Part shown: piece after piece, positions 49,389 through 60,829 of the stretch
How positions within the stretch are numbered: position 1 is the first letter of the stretch
Layout of the letters: every line of letters starts with the position of its first letter
NCBI GenBank assembly: GCA_024349245.1
Contig: JALDNG010000004.1
Span: forward strand, 3,086,001 to 3,150,000
Reading direction: 5' to 3'
Length of the DNA stretch: 64,000 bases
DNA from: Neodontobutis hainanensis
Taxonomy: Eukaryota; Chordata; Actinopteri; Gobiiformes; Odontobutidae
Notes under the pieces: generated by a model
The model's database searches: none
What the model was told of the DNA's origin: nothing
What the model saw: only the letters and a program-made list of their open reading frames with translations
Translations under genes and position numbers: made by a program

Positions 49389-52300
49389 ATATAAACAAAA
49401 TGCATCAAAGTTTGTTTTATTTTTATCAGCAGTAATGGCTAATACAGTTTTTATGCTGCAGTCTGTGGGAATCTGAGAAAAATAGATTGCAGGTGGCTTG
49501 AAAATCTAAAAGATTGGTAGGTATTAGTTTGAAGACTCTGGTTGAAGTAGTGGAGCAACAGACACACAACAGGGACACATGGACCAACACACAGACCATC
49601 CCATGCACTGGGCTTTTGAACAACAGAGCAGCCAGTGGACGTCCGAGTGAGCTGCGGGACAGAACGCCACAAAAACGGCATCTGCCTGAGACTGTACAAT
49701 TAATCAGCCTGTGGAAGATAAAGTCTAATTCAACTTATTTGCTTATTAATGTATTCAAAGAGACCTAATAACTGAATTTGCCCTTGGCGAATAATAACGT
49801 TAAATTGAATGTAGTGTTGTTGGCAGAGTTTTAAATAATGTTAGTGTAGTTTACTCTAATTAAAACTATATTATTGTAAATGGTCTGCATTTATTTAACA
49901 GTTTTCCAGCATTTCAACACACACAACAGTTTATGTGAAGACAAACATTTACTTGGACAAGTAATGACGCCATACAAACCTTAATGTGCAAAACATATGC
50001 ACCAAGATCCTTTGAAAAAGTGCGTGTCAGTCTGCTTCCAGCTGACCTCTGGTACAGTTTGACTGAAATGTAAACACCACACAGACGACCGGCGTCTAAA
50101 CACAAAAAATCAAATGACCCGATATTGTTTTTGCTTCTGTTTCAATGTTTGCTGAAATAGGACAACGTGACCAGAGGCAATGTGTAGCTCGAGTAGGAGG
50201 TAAGAAGTGCAACTGCAATGTCATGACCAACCAGACTGAGCCTTTATCCAGACACCCTCTGCTGAAAGCACCATCTAGTATCTCTTCACAAGTGCAGTCT
50301 TTTTTATTGTTTGGTCCTTGGTTGAAAATGCCTTTGTGATAGCAGAGCACACCACTATGTAACCAAGCCAGATAAATCCGAACGATCCAAAAATAAAAAT
50401 GTAATTTTTATTTACTTCAGCTTTCAAATTTCAGCTCTGGAAATGATGACGCTGTTTGAGTTACAAACGTGAGTCCAATATAAAGAGGGTCATCACAGAC
50501 AGAAAAATCAAAAACCTTCTTAATGGACTTTGTTACCAAAACAAATTCAAGAGGTGGTGGTTAAAGATATAGAGAAATGACTTTATTGTGTAATGTGCGG
50601 TAACAGTGGCCTTCCTGTGTGTTAGTCATGTAAACTTTCTCTTGAGGATTTGTTAAAAGATTAAATTTGATTTTATGCATTTTAATCAGATAATCACCAG
50701 TGGTCTAATGCATATTTTGCCTAATTATGTAAACTATGTAGAGCGTTGTTCCCACTGGGGCCTTTGCAAACACTAAATGCAGTTGTCACTGTTTTCGTTT
50801 TGAGACAGGCAGCTATTTATTCCTAAGTGATTTTTAGAACCAGATGCCTCTAAACCAGGTGTTTTAGACCTTTTTTTTTTTATTTTGACTAATGCACTGT
50901 TTATTTATTACTGCTGGTCGCCACGGCAACAGCTTTTGGGGTCTAATGGTTTTTCTAAAGCATTCGAGTTTCTGCACACAGCAGTTTTTGGCCACATTTC
51001 CAGTCGTCCTTCCTCCAGGCAACACCTGCTTCACTGCAGTAATATTACCCCCTCCTCTTCCTCACTCCAGCCCACATTTTCAATATATATACAGCAGATA
51101 TAGTGTTAGGGAGTAGAGATATTTTTGACTAAAAAGTTTGCAGTACTTCTGCAAACAATGTTAGAGACAGTAAAGACAGTGTCAGCAATTCTTATCCAAG
51201 ACACTTTTTTTGTGAATTTCAGCATATCCTCTTCACGGTCCACTTACTGTCAGCTCTGTGTGTGCACTAAAAGAACAGTTTGTACACAGACTCAGCTTTG
51301 GAAATGGGTCCAAAACACATAATACAACATTCTTGAAAATTTAATTTGGGGTTGGAGCAAAATTTGCAATTTAGTTAGGGATCAGTTACAAACAAAACAA
51401 CAGTGCAATGCCTCTCAAGAGTGACATAGTTTAATTAAGAAATAAAATAACAAAAAGTGAAGACTATAAATAGATTAGAATAGTCACTGAACAACATAGA
51501 CCATCCTGTAAATGTAATAGAGAAATATGCTCCAGTATAGATCCATGCAGTTGCATTACAGAAAACCACAAAAGCTTTTTCATTGCCTACTGTTGATTAA
51601 TAAAAAAAGACAATATTTAGGATAACTTTAAGGCCAAACAGGAAAAAGAGCAAACATAGCACTGTGTTTTATAGTAATGTCTACTAAACTGCTGCTATCT
51701 AATTTTTAGTTTAGCTGTAAAAAAAAAAATTATGCATCCTTTCCTTTTTTGACTTTCATTGCTATTTGTTGTTTAGAAAAATGTGTTGTATAACTTCAAT
51801 ACTGTCCAGATGTTTGTGCCTGAACCCTTTTTTGTTGTATGATGACTGAGATTCTCCACAGACATGTCCCTAAATGCTTCAAATACATTGATAAAATATT
51901 GTGTATTAGAAGGGGCCATGAACTAAATCAGGGGAAGATTTATTGTCTGATAGTCACAGAATGTCTAAATTATAACATATTGTATATTTGTATGCATTAA
52001 TGAGATTTATTTTTTTTTCCTGTTGAACCTGAACATTTCCTGATCTGTCATGCTGCCTGAGTGCAACACCCCTGGTGCGTATCATTCGTTAGCTTTCTTA
52101 GGCAATCAAGCAGAAAAGTGAAAAAAAAAATGGAAGAATTATCTCATACATCATTCAAAGCAGGAGAAGGGATAGACATTGTGAAATGATGCACAAAATG
52201 ACAGCAAAGCAAAACCAAACAAAGGTAGGTAGGTTGAGAGCGTCATTCGTCACAGTGTCGTCTGATAGCGCACCGTATCACGCAGTCTGCTAAATGAATG

Positions 52301-52679
52301 TGACAAATGTGACGGCTCTAATCTGGCTATGCATCATCCGTGGACAGACAGACAGGAAGGAAGAGGATGGGACACTGACAGACAAACCTGTGAGAGTGAC
52401 AATAAGAGTGCTCTAAATCAGACAGGCTTTGAATCAGGTCACTGTTGTCCAGAGGTGGGTAGAACAGAGTCATCATGGTCATTTGCCAACAGTGTAAAGG
52501 TGGGGTGTGTAGCTTTTGGCAACACCTGACGAAATCGCATATTGCAGGGCTAATGAAGAAATCTAGTAGAAACAAGTCAGACGACGAGATCTCTTTAAAA
52601 GACACATACGATCCATTGCTTATTACATTTACATTGTGGGGTCTTCGTGACATTTTGTTTGTTTAAAAAAAAACGTTCA
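49389..52679. other. AT-rich non-coding sequence
   Basis: 50890-51110 is moderately GC-rich. 52490-52670 begins like a MITE (GTAAAGGTGGGGTGTGTAGC). Nothing coding is supported. Confidence 0.35.
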
Positions 52680-53545
52680 CCTTCGCCTAACGACCTAACA
52701 TCGGGGTGGATGGCGCTGACCACCGAGACCACCGAGAGCAACGTGAGAGTTATGTTTATTGACTTCTCCAGTGCTTTCAACACCATCCAGCCGGCGTTGC
52801 TATAAGGGAAGCTGGAGCGGGCAGGAGTTTACGGACACCTGGCTGCATGGACCATCTACTTCCCTCACTGTAAGTCTGAGGTGGTAGTCTGCAGCACTGG
52901 GGCCCCTCAGGGAACAATACTTTCACTGTTTCTCTTCACACTCTACACTTCACTTACAACACCTACTCCAGACGTTTTCTGATGACTCTAAGTGTGTTTG
53001 AGGAGAACAACCTGGAGTAAAGGTCGTTCATCATGGACTTTTATCGACTGGAGTGGGCTCAACATCCGCCAGACGAAGGAGATGTGATTGACTTCAGGAG
53101 AAGGAAACCCCTCCCCCCCACACACCAAACACACACTGGTGATTATCCAGGGCTCACCAGCGCCTTGTACAAGAAGGGACAGAGTTGCCACCACCTTCTG
53201 AGGAGACCGAAGTCCTTGAGATTGTACAGGCCGACTGAGACACCCTCAGAGCAGGAAGAAGTTCTGCTGTGAGACTTTATAATTCACATGTGTAACAATA
53301 AGCCAAGATACTGTGCAAAGTCCATTCTTTCTCTCACCTCTACTTTGTAAATATGTATATATTTAGCCTTAGTTTTTTTTATTTATTTATATAATATTCT
53401 ATTTAAAATGCTGCTGAGATTGTATATACATTTTTATATTGCATGTACACCTTTCTTTTCCTTTCTGCACTTTACCTGTCTAAGTGAATTTCCCCTCTGT
53501 GGTATCAAGAAAGTCCTATCTTATATTATCTTATGAATGTCCTTC
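52680..53545 (+). mobile_element. CR1/L2-type (Rex1/Babar-like) LINE, 5' truncated
   Basis: A piece of LINE reverse transcriptase is followed by an AT-rich 3' UTR containing TTTCTGCACTTTACCTGTC and ending in short TATCTTA-like repeats (CCTATCTTATATTATCTTA), the usual tail of this LINE type in fish. No poly(A) tail is present. Confidence 0.8.
52740..53270 (+). pseudogene. LINE reverse transcriptase fragment, disrupted
   Basis: Conserved reverse transcriptase blocks appear in order: VMFIDFSSAFNTIQPALL (52750-52803), then STGAPQGTILSLFLFTLYTS (from about 52890), then TFSDDSK (52972-52992), which contains the FxDD catalytic box. Stops and deletions interrupt it: the region between the first two blocks is much shorter than usual and TAA follows the first. 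It is a relic without activity. Confidence 0.85.
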
Positions 53546-55140
53546 TCCTCCAGCAGTGCTCAGTTTGTCTGCTCTTGGCAGCTGTAGGAACATGAACAGG
53601 AAGTAACCTGTTACTGGGTGTTTTCAATGTCTATTTTTCCAATTTAAACAAATGCATAGAGTGTTATTACCCTATTGAAAACTTTACACCAACATTTTAC
53701 ATAAGGACCAGCACCTTATGACATGTACTCAATGATCTGTTGGTTACTGACTACGTTCAGATAAAACTAAATGTATGAGAAACTCTTACACTGAAAATTC
53801 TGATTTAATTGAGGAAATCTAACAAGATATTTTTTTTTACCCCAAAGTCATTTGTCACCCTTGTCGTCCACTGATGCTGAAAACTCTCTTTAGCCTTGCA
53901 TGTTAACGTAAGTAGACCATTTATATACATACAGGTATGTAACAAGAAACAATACAAACGGGTCATGTTTAGACCAATTGACACCTAAGTAAAATTATGA
54001 AAAGATGAAAGTATGAATAGATATATCTAATTGGATCGTCAGCAGCATAATCACTTAAAGGTATTCAAAAACAATACATGAATATCATCGCCTCACCGGT
54101 GTCCACATAAATGTACAGGCAGCGTTCAGGTGTTTTATGTCCTGTGCCACCGGCTTATTGAGAAAATACCTCAGTAATGATTCAAAGAGTGTACTACCAC
54201 TAGCTGTGTATACACCATGTGAATAAGAATGAGCCGGGAACTACTGCAGTGTAATATTCAAACCAGATGCTTTGATATATCATCAGCCTTAATATGTGTA
54301 TGTTTTTTGTGTTGTGCATGAGGTTTGAGCTGTTATGGCAGACTTCATATGTGTTTAATTGCTAATCTAACAATCCAAAGTGACAGACGAGCTCCACGAG
54401 AAGACTACAAAGAGAGACGAGCCATCTGGTGAAATTAGCCTACACTTCCATAAGGAGAGTGATCAAAGGCCTCAGCTCAAGGGCTCTCCAAGGATTTGCT
54501 TAAAATGCCTCCTGATGTGCTGTTTAGTCAGCAGGCTGATTGGCTCGCTGTCCAGAGTATCAACACGACGGGGATTAAAGGAGAAATCACAGACACACAA
54601 ATGGTCTGCAGGTACAATCAGTCAAACGGGCGAGGCTCAACAAAACCTTCTCCAGTGGCATTTATGTGAACTTCTGCTCAATACTGAGAATTATTTAGCA
54701 TTTCTTTTAGCTTTAATGGATGTAAGTCAGAGCCAATGGCAAAAGGACACTGTGTTTTATACAGATTGATGAAATGAAGCACATTCATTTGTTTAAATGT
54801 AAAATACATAAAAAGACATCTTAAAAAACATGTACTCAACACCATAGATCCCATTGAAGAGAGTCATTACTCTTTGTTCTTGCCTACAGCAGACAAACTG
54901 AGCCCTATTGGAAACAAAGCACCAAAATTGCACCAAAAACTAATCCACGTATCATTAAAAAGTAAGACCGGTCTGATGTACATGTTTAGGGCTAAAAGTA
55001 TTGGAAGATTATTTTAAAACATTTAGAAAACACCATCACAATCCTGTCCATGACAATAAGATGTTAGCTTGGTCCTTTTTCGAAACCTTGCAAAACATAA
55101 ATGGACTATTTTTGAGTCGAAGTGTCTAGGTAGAAAGTGT
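53546..55140. other. non-coding; 54370-54770 possible conserved element
   Basis: 54370-54770 is balanced, repeat-free sequence with a 129-residue open frame that has no domain. It includes GAGTGATCAAAGGCCTC and GCTGATTGGCTCGCTG. More likely regulatory than coding. The rest is AT-rich. Confidence 0.28.
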
Positions 55141-55148
55141 TTAACATG

Positions 55149-55496
55149 TGGGGCGGCGTGGCTCAGTGGTAGAGCAGTCGTCCTATAACCGGAGGTTGGC
55201 TGTTCGAATCCCACTCTGCCCTGTTCAAACTGTCGTTGTGTCCTTGGGCAAGACACTTAACCCACCTTGCCACGTAGCACTGGTGAATGAATGTGTGTTA
55301 CTGTGGAGGTGTGTTTGGTGGTGGTAGGAGAAGGTTGAGTGCCGTTTGTGTGGCAGCCCCCCCTCGCTGTCTGCCCCAGGAGTGGATGTGTGTGAATGGG
55401 GTGAGTGGAAGCACAATGTAAAGCGCTTTGGGTGCCCGAGAAGGGTGCAGGAAAGCGCTATATAAATGCATGCCATTTACCATTTACCATTTACCA
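55149..55496 (+). mobile_element. complete tRNA-derived SINE with target duplication
   Basis: Flanked by the direct repeat TTAACATG (55141-55148 and 55497-55504). The head is tRNA-like with an A box TGGCTCAGTGG and a B box TGTTCGAATCC, so it would be read by RNA polymerase III. The body includes CCTTGGGCAAGACACTTAAC, and the 3' region AAAGCGCTATATAAATGC is followed by a tail of CATTTAC repeats, pointing to a LINE partner that recognises this end. Length 348 bp. Confidence 0.93.
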
Positions 55497-55504
55497 TTAA
55501 CATG

Positions 55505-57669
55505 CAGCATATTGTTCAAAAAGTTGCAAATCCACCAAAAACACTAGAGACAGAAAAAAGCTTTGATCTGACTGAGTTGACGTTTATTAAAGATGGAAGC
55601 ATATACAAAACCTTTACTATTTTTATAACTGTCCTCTCCCACATGAAACCACAGCAAACAGGTGAACAGTCTATGCCAAACAACTGATCTCAAGAGAGCT
55701 TCAAGGCCAAACGAGAAAAGCACGTCTTCATTCCTCCTGTATCGAAAGAGACCATGAATGTGTAGTGTTAAATATTCAGTGTTCGTCTCCAGAGGGGGTC
55801 ATTATTGGTGAAGATACTGCCCATTTTGCGCATGTCCCCCATTAAAATGTTCAAATATTTTTTTTATACACACTCACTCTTTGTTAGAGGGATATAGTGC
55901 CATAGTTCCTTGAGGCAGTTTATATTCAGAGTTCAGAAATTAAAGCTAACCACTAAAGAGACGATAGAGACTGCCAACTCCGCCCACTCCAAAAGGGAAA
56001 AGAAGCTTGTCTCATTGACTTTCATAAGATTTTGGACGTTCTCAAAGTTTTTTCTAGAAGACCAAATTGACAAATGCCATCTACTAATGCTAAATGTTTT
56101 TTTATGGGGAGGCGTGGCCTTCGGTCAATGATGTTTTTGTTGTTTATGTTTTTGTAAGGCAGGAACTGAACATTGTGTCTTTGAATCTAATACACAGGAA
56201 GCAGCAAAATGGACTGGTTAAAGATTTGAGTGGTGAAAAGCAGCAAAGTGATACATTTGTGGGTTGAGCTACACAAACAAGATGGAGCCATGCCTTTAAC
56301 TTAAAATATGGAAAGGCTGCATAATAGTTGGTCGAAATGTTATGGCTTACCAGTGCTTTTTCAAAACATTAGGCTTTTGATGGAAAATCTACATCAGAGT
56401 CTTATTCAAATTTCATTATTAGTAATATCATGTGGGGATAACTTACCATCTTTCAAACATGTGAATAAAACTAAGAAACAAAAACCTATTTCACAGCAAC
56501 TGTCCTTTGAAGAGGCTTTGATCAACAAAGTCTTTTAGTTCACTCTTGAAATTATTAAAATTAATTCAAAGGCTTCTGTGAAAGGATGTGTCTCACAGAC
56601 ACACAAGTCTAACCTCACTTTCATACAAGCATGTAAACATGAAATATGCACATATATACAATACAAAAGCATTCATGATCAAAACAATAAAATGTAGCAG
56701 CACAGCACGGGGCAGAACTACAGCTGGAGGCAGCAGACATTACAGACTGCAGCAAAAAATCCATCTTTGAGTGAGGCAAAAAATACAAAAAAGAAAATCA
56801 GACAGCACAGCAGCGACAAACAGAGCGCGCCGCCTCCCCAGAGAGAGATCTGACTGACTGTCTGCAAGGAAATGAATTCCACCGACTAAACACACAAAAG
56901 AAGATGCTGAGACATGTCGCACTCACGAACGTAATAACTCGACCGCACACACACTCATTCACAGAGGCTGTAAGGATGCAAATTCCCACACTACACTGAT
57001 GCAAAGTCACCTGTGCTATACATAAGCTGTCATGCATACATAATGCTGAGGAGTACTCAGGTGTTTCCCTCATGATGTGATGCAGAAATAAAATCACATG
57101 CAATCCCTTTTCCACCAGTAACATATTTGAAAAATTTCCATGCATTAATATGTATTTGTATTTTCCATGTAAATGTAATCCTTATGTATCTACAAGGTCG
57201 TAGCCATCAAAGTGCAGCTTTTCAACAAAAACTACGTGGATAAGACTGCAACACAACGCCATGTGTGTGTCTGTGTGCAAGATTAACACAACTCAACAAA
57301 CTGTATCAAAGGTGAAATAAGAGAATCAAAATTGCTGCTGGGTTACGTTATTTTTAGACGTTGCAAAACACTCTGTAAGGCAACACTTAACACTTCATCA
57401 TTAACACACAATAGATGTTAAAATGTAATTTCTAGAGTAAAACACAAAATGTAAATGAAGAAAAACAATGAATAAGTATTGCTTTGTAAGTTGTAAATTA
57501 TTACTCTAGAGTGTATAGATTTAAGTGTCAATGAAATGCATTTTAATCGCTTTTTTTAAGTAGCTGTATTGAAAATAGATAACACTATTTACTTATTAAG
57601 TAAATAAATACAGTTGGTAGATGCTGAAATATCATCTATCAAGTATGTAACACATTGAAGAAAAGGTCA
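55505..57669. other. non-coding sequence
   Basis: 55900-56140 has phrases that look like a dispersed repeat (GAGACTGCCAACTCCGCCC, CATTGACTTTCATAAG). 56690-56960 is balanced. Nothing coding recognised. Confidence 0.35.
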
Positions 57670-57930
57670 AATCAAAGGCCTCTGGACTTAGTTTTCAAGG
57701 TGAAGACCTTTCATCTCTTAATCCAAGAGACATTCAATTCTAAGATCGACTGATTCGAGAGCTAAGCTTTAATCTCCTGAAGACCTGAAACTAACTCTGA
57801 TTGGACCAGGCTGTTCTGGTCTCATAGTTGTTATTATGAAAAGAAAGTGTGACTCCTGATGTGAGAGTCGTTAAGGCTCAGGTGAGTTGTTAGTGTCACT
57901 GTTCTATCCAGGTGTTGTTCTTCTAGAGTG
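57670..57930 (+). mobile_element. dispersed retroelement fragment, copy 2
   Basis: Same order of phrases as 15409-15717, in the same orientation, with visible divergence and small deletions. It continues GTTGTTCTTCTAGAGTG on the right. Confidence 0.5.
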
Positions 57931-58628
57931 AAACTGTTTTGATTTAGGTTTCAGAACACTGTTGTAATTAATACTGGGCAGTGTATCTGAGGCCGCCTCC
58001 CATGTTCAAAGAGGGCTTTTCCACATTAACATAATTGGCTTCCATCACCTCGCTCTCAAACCATTGGGCCTCTCTGGACTAAATTTGGACATTGCTGTCC
58101 TCAAAGGAATGTCCTTTCTTATGTAAAACATTAACACATTATATAATGCCTGTTTGTTGATATTTCACCTTTAATAGCTGGGCCTACGGTATGACCTGTA
58201 ACTAAGTTACTGCTTTAAATCTGGAGTTGGTTCAGACAGCTGCCCAGTGCTCTTTTTGTGATGGGCACGAGGATGGGCTTTTTTGCAGAGAATTAATTTC
58301 CCAATGGTGGTGCGAGAATATAAATTCCTCACAAACTAAATCTTCACCTCTTACCGACAGAAAATCATGCTGGCCTGGTCCTACTGAGATAAAACCACAG
58401 ACTTTAGTTTAAATGTTAGGAAAACACTAAAATATTTAAATATCTACTGTAGATACATTTTATCATGGTGATATCAGTAACAACTAAATTCTTTGTAAAG
58501 TACATTGTGATTTATATCTGTGAAAGGTGCTATATAAATAAAATGGACTTACTAACTGACTTACTTAGAGCTTAGTTGAACAGTATTTGGTGAGGAAGCA
58601 CATCCTAAAACAATCATTGTACTGGACA
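57931..58628. other. non-coding; SINE/LINE tail near 58480-58560
   Basis: GTGAAAGGTGCTATATAAAT followed by AAAATGGACTTACTAACTGA resembles a retroelement 3' tail. The remainder is featureless. Confidence 0.35.
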
Positions 58629-58898
58629 CCTCTGGCCAGTGGCGCCTGCAGGCTATACCATAAGAAAAAGCTTTTTTTTCTGTGCATATTTTTTTATTAT
58701 TATTTTTATTTTTTTTTGTTTAACATTAAGAAAGCAAGATAAAAATAAAAATTAAAAATATTACGTAGTGTGTTGTAAAAGTTAAAATGGTCCCTAACAT
58801 TAGGTCTCATATTAGACATGTATAATTTGGGACCCAATTACAGAAATGTACGGAGCCACTCTGGTCTCACTATGTAAAAAAAAAAAATATATGTAACT

Positions 58899-59036
58899 AA
58901 GTCGTGGCCACGAGATACGCTAAGTCGTGGCCACGAGATACGCTAAGTCGTGGCCACAAGATAAGCTAAGTCGTGGCCACGAGATACGCTAAGTCGTGGC
59001 CACGAGATACGCTAGGTCGTGGCCACGAGATAAGTA
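58899..59036 (+). repeat. 6 x 23-bp palindromic array, left arm
   Basis: Units start AAGTCGTGGCCACGAGATA and end CGCT or AGCT. The third unit has CCACAAG, which breaks its palindrome; the sixth starts AGG. Confidence 0.97.
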
Positions 59037-59303
59037 AATATGAATGAATATAAAAGGAGAATGCACAATGGAGCAGCTTTTCTCCCGAAAGCATGCACGC
59101 TAACTCTGCCACCCATAAGGCTCATACATATAGCCAAATAGAGGTACCGTGACCTAAGCCTACAACGCCCTCTGCTGACGTTTTATCGTAGGCTACACAA
59201 ACATGCTTTTCCAAAATGTCAAACACTTCAATAATTAATAAACCAGTCTGCACACTACTGTAGACTATCTTAAAATCATAATCAGAAATACTTTGTTGAT
59301 CTT

Positions 59304-59579
59304 TATTTATCTCGTGGCCACGACTTAGCGTATCTCGTGGCCACGACTTAGCTTATCTCGTGGCCACGACTTAGCGTATCTCGTGGCCACGACTTAGCGT
59401 ATCTCGTGGCCACGACTTAGCGTATCTCGTGGCCACGACTTAGCGTATCTCGTGGCCACGACTTAGCGTATCTCGTGGCCACGACTTAGCGTATCTCGTG
59501 GCCACGACTTAGCGTATCTCGTGGCCACGACTCAGCTTATCTCGTGGCCACGACTTAGCTTATCTCGTGGCCACGACTT
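59304..59579 (-). repeat. 12 x 23-bp palindromic array, right arm
   Basis: Exact reverse-complement orientation of the left array, with twice as many units. All twelve keep the 12-bp palindrome; small variants are CTCAG for CTTAG and AGCTT for AGCGT. Confidence 0.97.
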
Positions 59580-60305
59580 AGTTACATATATTTTTTTTTT
59601 TACATAGTGAGACCAGAGGGGCTCCGTAGAAATGTAATTGGGTTTGCTTGGTTGGCACTTTTTCTACAAAAAAACAAAAACATTACAAATCAAAATGAGT
59701 AAACTGCTTTTAAAACAGTTAAATTTAGTCTACGCTTGTAAAAAGGAAAAAAAAATTAGGCAAATGTTGCATCTCCTTCGTTTGGATTGCAGTCATCTTC
59801 TTCACCTGAACTTGGGAAACTCCTTCAGATTATTCAGACCTAGCCTATCTTCTCATCCTCCTCCCGCGGAGCTGCAGTCCCACAGTAACCCTCCGTTGGT
59901 CCCACAGGTAGGCTACATGTTCTGCACTGTTATTGTTGCAGAAATCCAACCTGTGATTTACCGAGTGCAAGTAATGCCAGCGCGTTAGTGACGTTGTTCG
60001 AAACAAACGGGAAAATGTGGGAGTTGGCGACAAAATGTTTTTTTTTCATTTATTGATCACCTTGAAGTGAGACACGTGCCTGGCCCTCCCACGACTGCAA
60101 GACTCTGGATTAAAAATGCTGGACAGGTTGTGACAGGAAATGAATAAATAAACTGAGTAGGCGCTGATGCACTTCTAGATTGTGCCGATGCTGAAGAGTT
60201 ACGGGAGCAGGTTAATGGTACGCTGCAGCAGTGACATCAGGTTTTAAAGTACACCACGGAGTTCTTCCCCAATATTAGCTACACAGTGTGCAAAAAGTTT
60301 TTTTT

Positions 60306-60377
60306 ACTATTCCAGTTTCAACTGCCTCGGCAGAGCGGACTTTCAGAATATTGAGGCGCCTAAAGACACGACTGTGA
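60306..60377 (+). pseudogene. hAT transposase C-terminal remnant
   Basis: In one frame the peptide TIPVSTASAERTFRILRRLK is followed by TRL and a stop. The block matches the conserved C-terminal dimerisation region of hAT transposases (IPVSxASxERxFSxL). Just upstream, FFPNISYTVCKKFF fits the preceding part in a shifted frame. Upstream catalytic parts are not recognisable. Confidence 0.75.
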
Positions 60378-60574
60378 GGAAGTGCTTAAACTGTTTGATG
60401 TGACTGGGAGGAGAAGAGTAACATCTAATATGTATACAAGGTCTTCTTTTTATTATTATTTAGTTTCTTGGTTCTGTGTTGAGCGACTGCGATGAGCCTG
60501 TGGTTGTGTGTGGATCAGGAGCGGTGCTAATTCTGTGTGAACGCTAAAAACCTGCAGGCGCTCCTGCCTCTGGC

Positions 60575-60829
60575 TCCTCCATGCAGTGTTATCAGTGTTC
60601 TGTAAGTGTCCAACACAATTCTACCTACTCATTGACAGCACACACAGTCAGTTTTTATTTGCTAAAATCATCATATTTAGGCAGAATATATGGCTCATGC
60701 CCTCGCCCTTTATTGATAAAGGAATGTTCTCCCTTTAATGTCTATTACCAGAATGCACTCATCTTGTTCATTAACCATAAAAGAGGTCTATAAGTATTAA
60801 TTATTTTGTAGAGGACAGTGTGTGTGAAT
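60575..60829. other. non-coding sequence, nothing recognised
   Basis: Short AT-rich stretch between the hAT element and the next high-complexity region. Confidence 0.4.

Larger units (their letters stand above)
58850..59627. mobile_element. non-autonomous element with palindromic minisatellite arms, 778 bp
   Basis: Begins ACGGAGCCACTCTGGTC and ends with its inverted counterpart GACCAGAGGGGCTCCGT. It is flanked by the perfect 8-mer AGAAATGT on both sides (58842-58849, 59628-59635). Inside the ~49-bp outer inverted repeats are tandem arrays of a 23-bp unit: 6 copies at 58899-59036, and 12 copies in reverse orientation at 59304-59579. Each unit is built round TCGTGGCCACGA, itself a perfect palindrome. 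The centre (59037-59303) is unique and non-coding. The 8-bp duplication suits hAT, and also P-type or Zisupton/KDZ-type elements; I cannot decide. Confidence 0.92.
58637..60566 (+). mobile_element. hAT transposon with 8-bp target duplication (host of a nested element)
   Basis: Flanked by the perfect 8-mer CCTCTGGC (58629-58636 and 60567-60574). The termini read inward CAGTGGCGCCTGCAGG and CAGGAGCGCCTGCAGG, a 16-bp inverted repeat with two mismatches. The interior keeps the C-terminal dimerisation motif of an hAT transposase near 60306-60377. It is interrupted by a 778-bp element at 58850-59627; without that insertion it would be 1,144 bp. Confidence 0.9.

Noticed and set aside
54380..54769. 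129-residue open frame
   Set aside because: No domain; composition and position fit a conserved non-coding element better than a gene.
55149..55225. A possible tRNA gene
   Set aside because: A and B boxes are present, but it is the head of a SINE with a tail and an 8-bp target duplication, so not an independent tRNA gene.
58899..59579. Regularly spaced repeats resembling a CRISPR array
   Set aside because: Units are contiguous with no spacers, two arrays are inverted, and the context is a vertebrate transposon.
15882..59579. Both tandem arrays have 23-bp units, hinting at a common origin
   Set aside because: The unit sequences are unrelated; the equal length is most likely coincidence.
59638..59988. 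116-residue frame right of the nested element
   Set aside because: Lies inside the hAT remnant, with no transposase motif in that frame; probably decayed transposon sequence.
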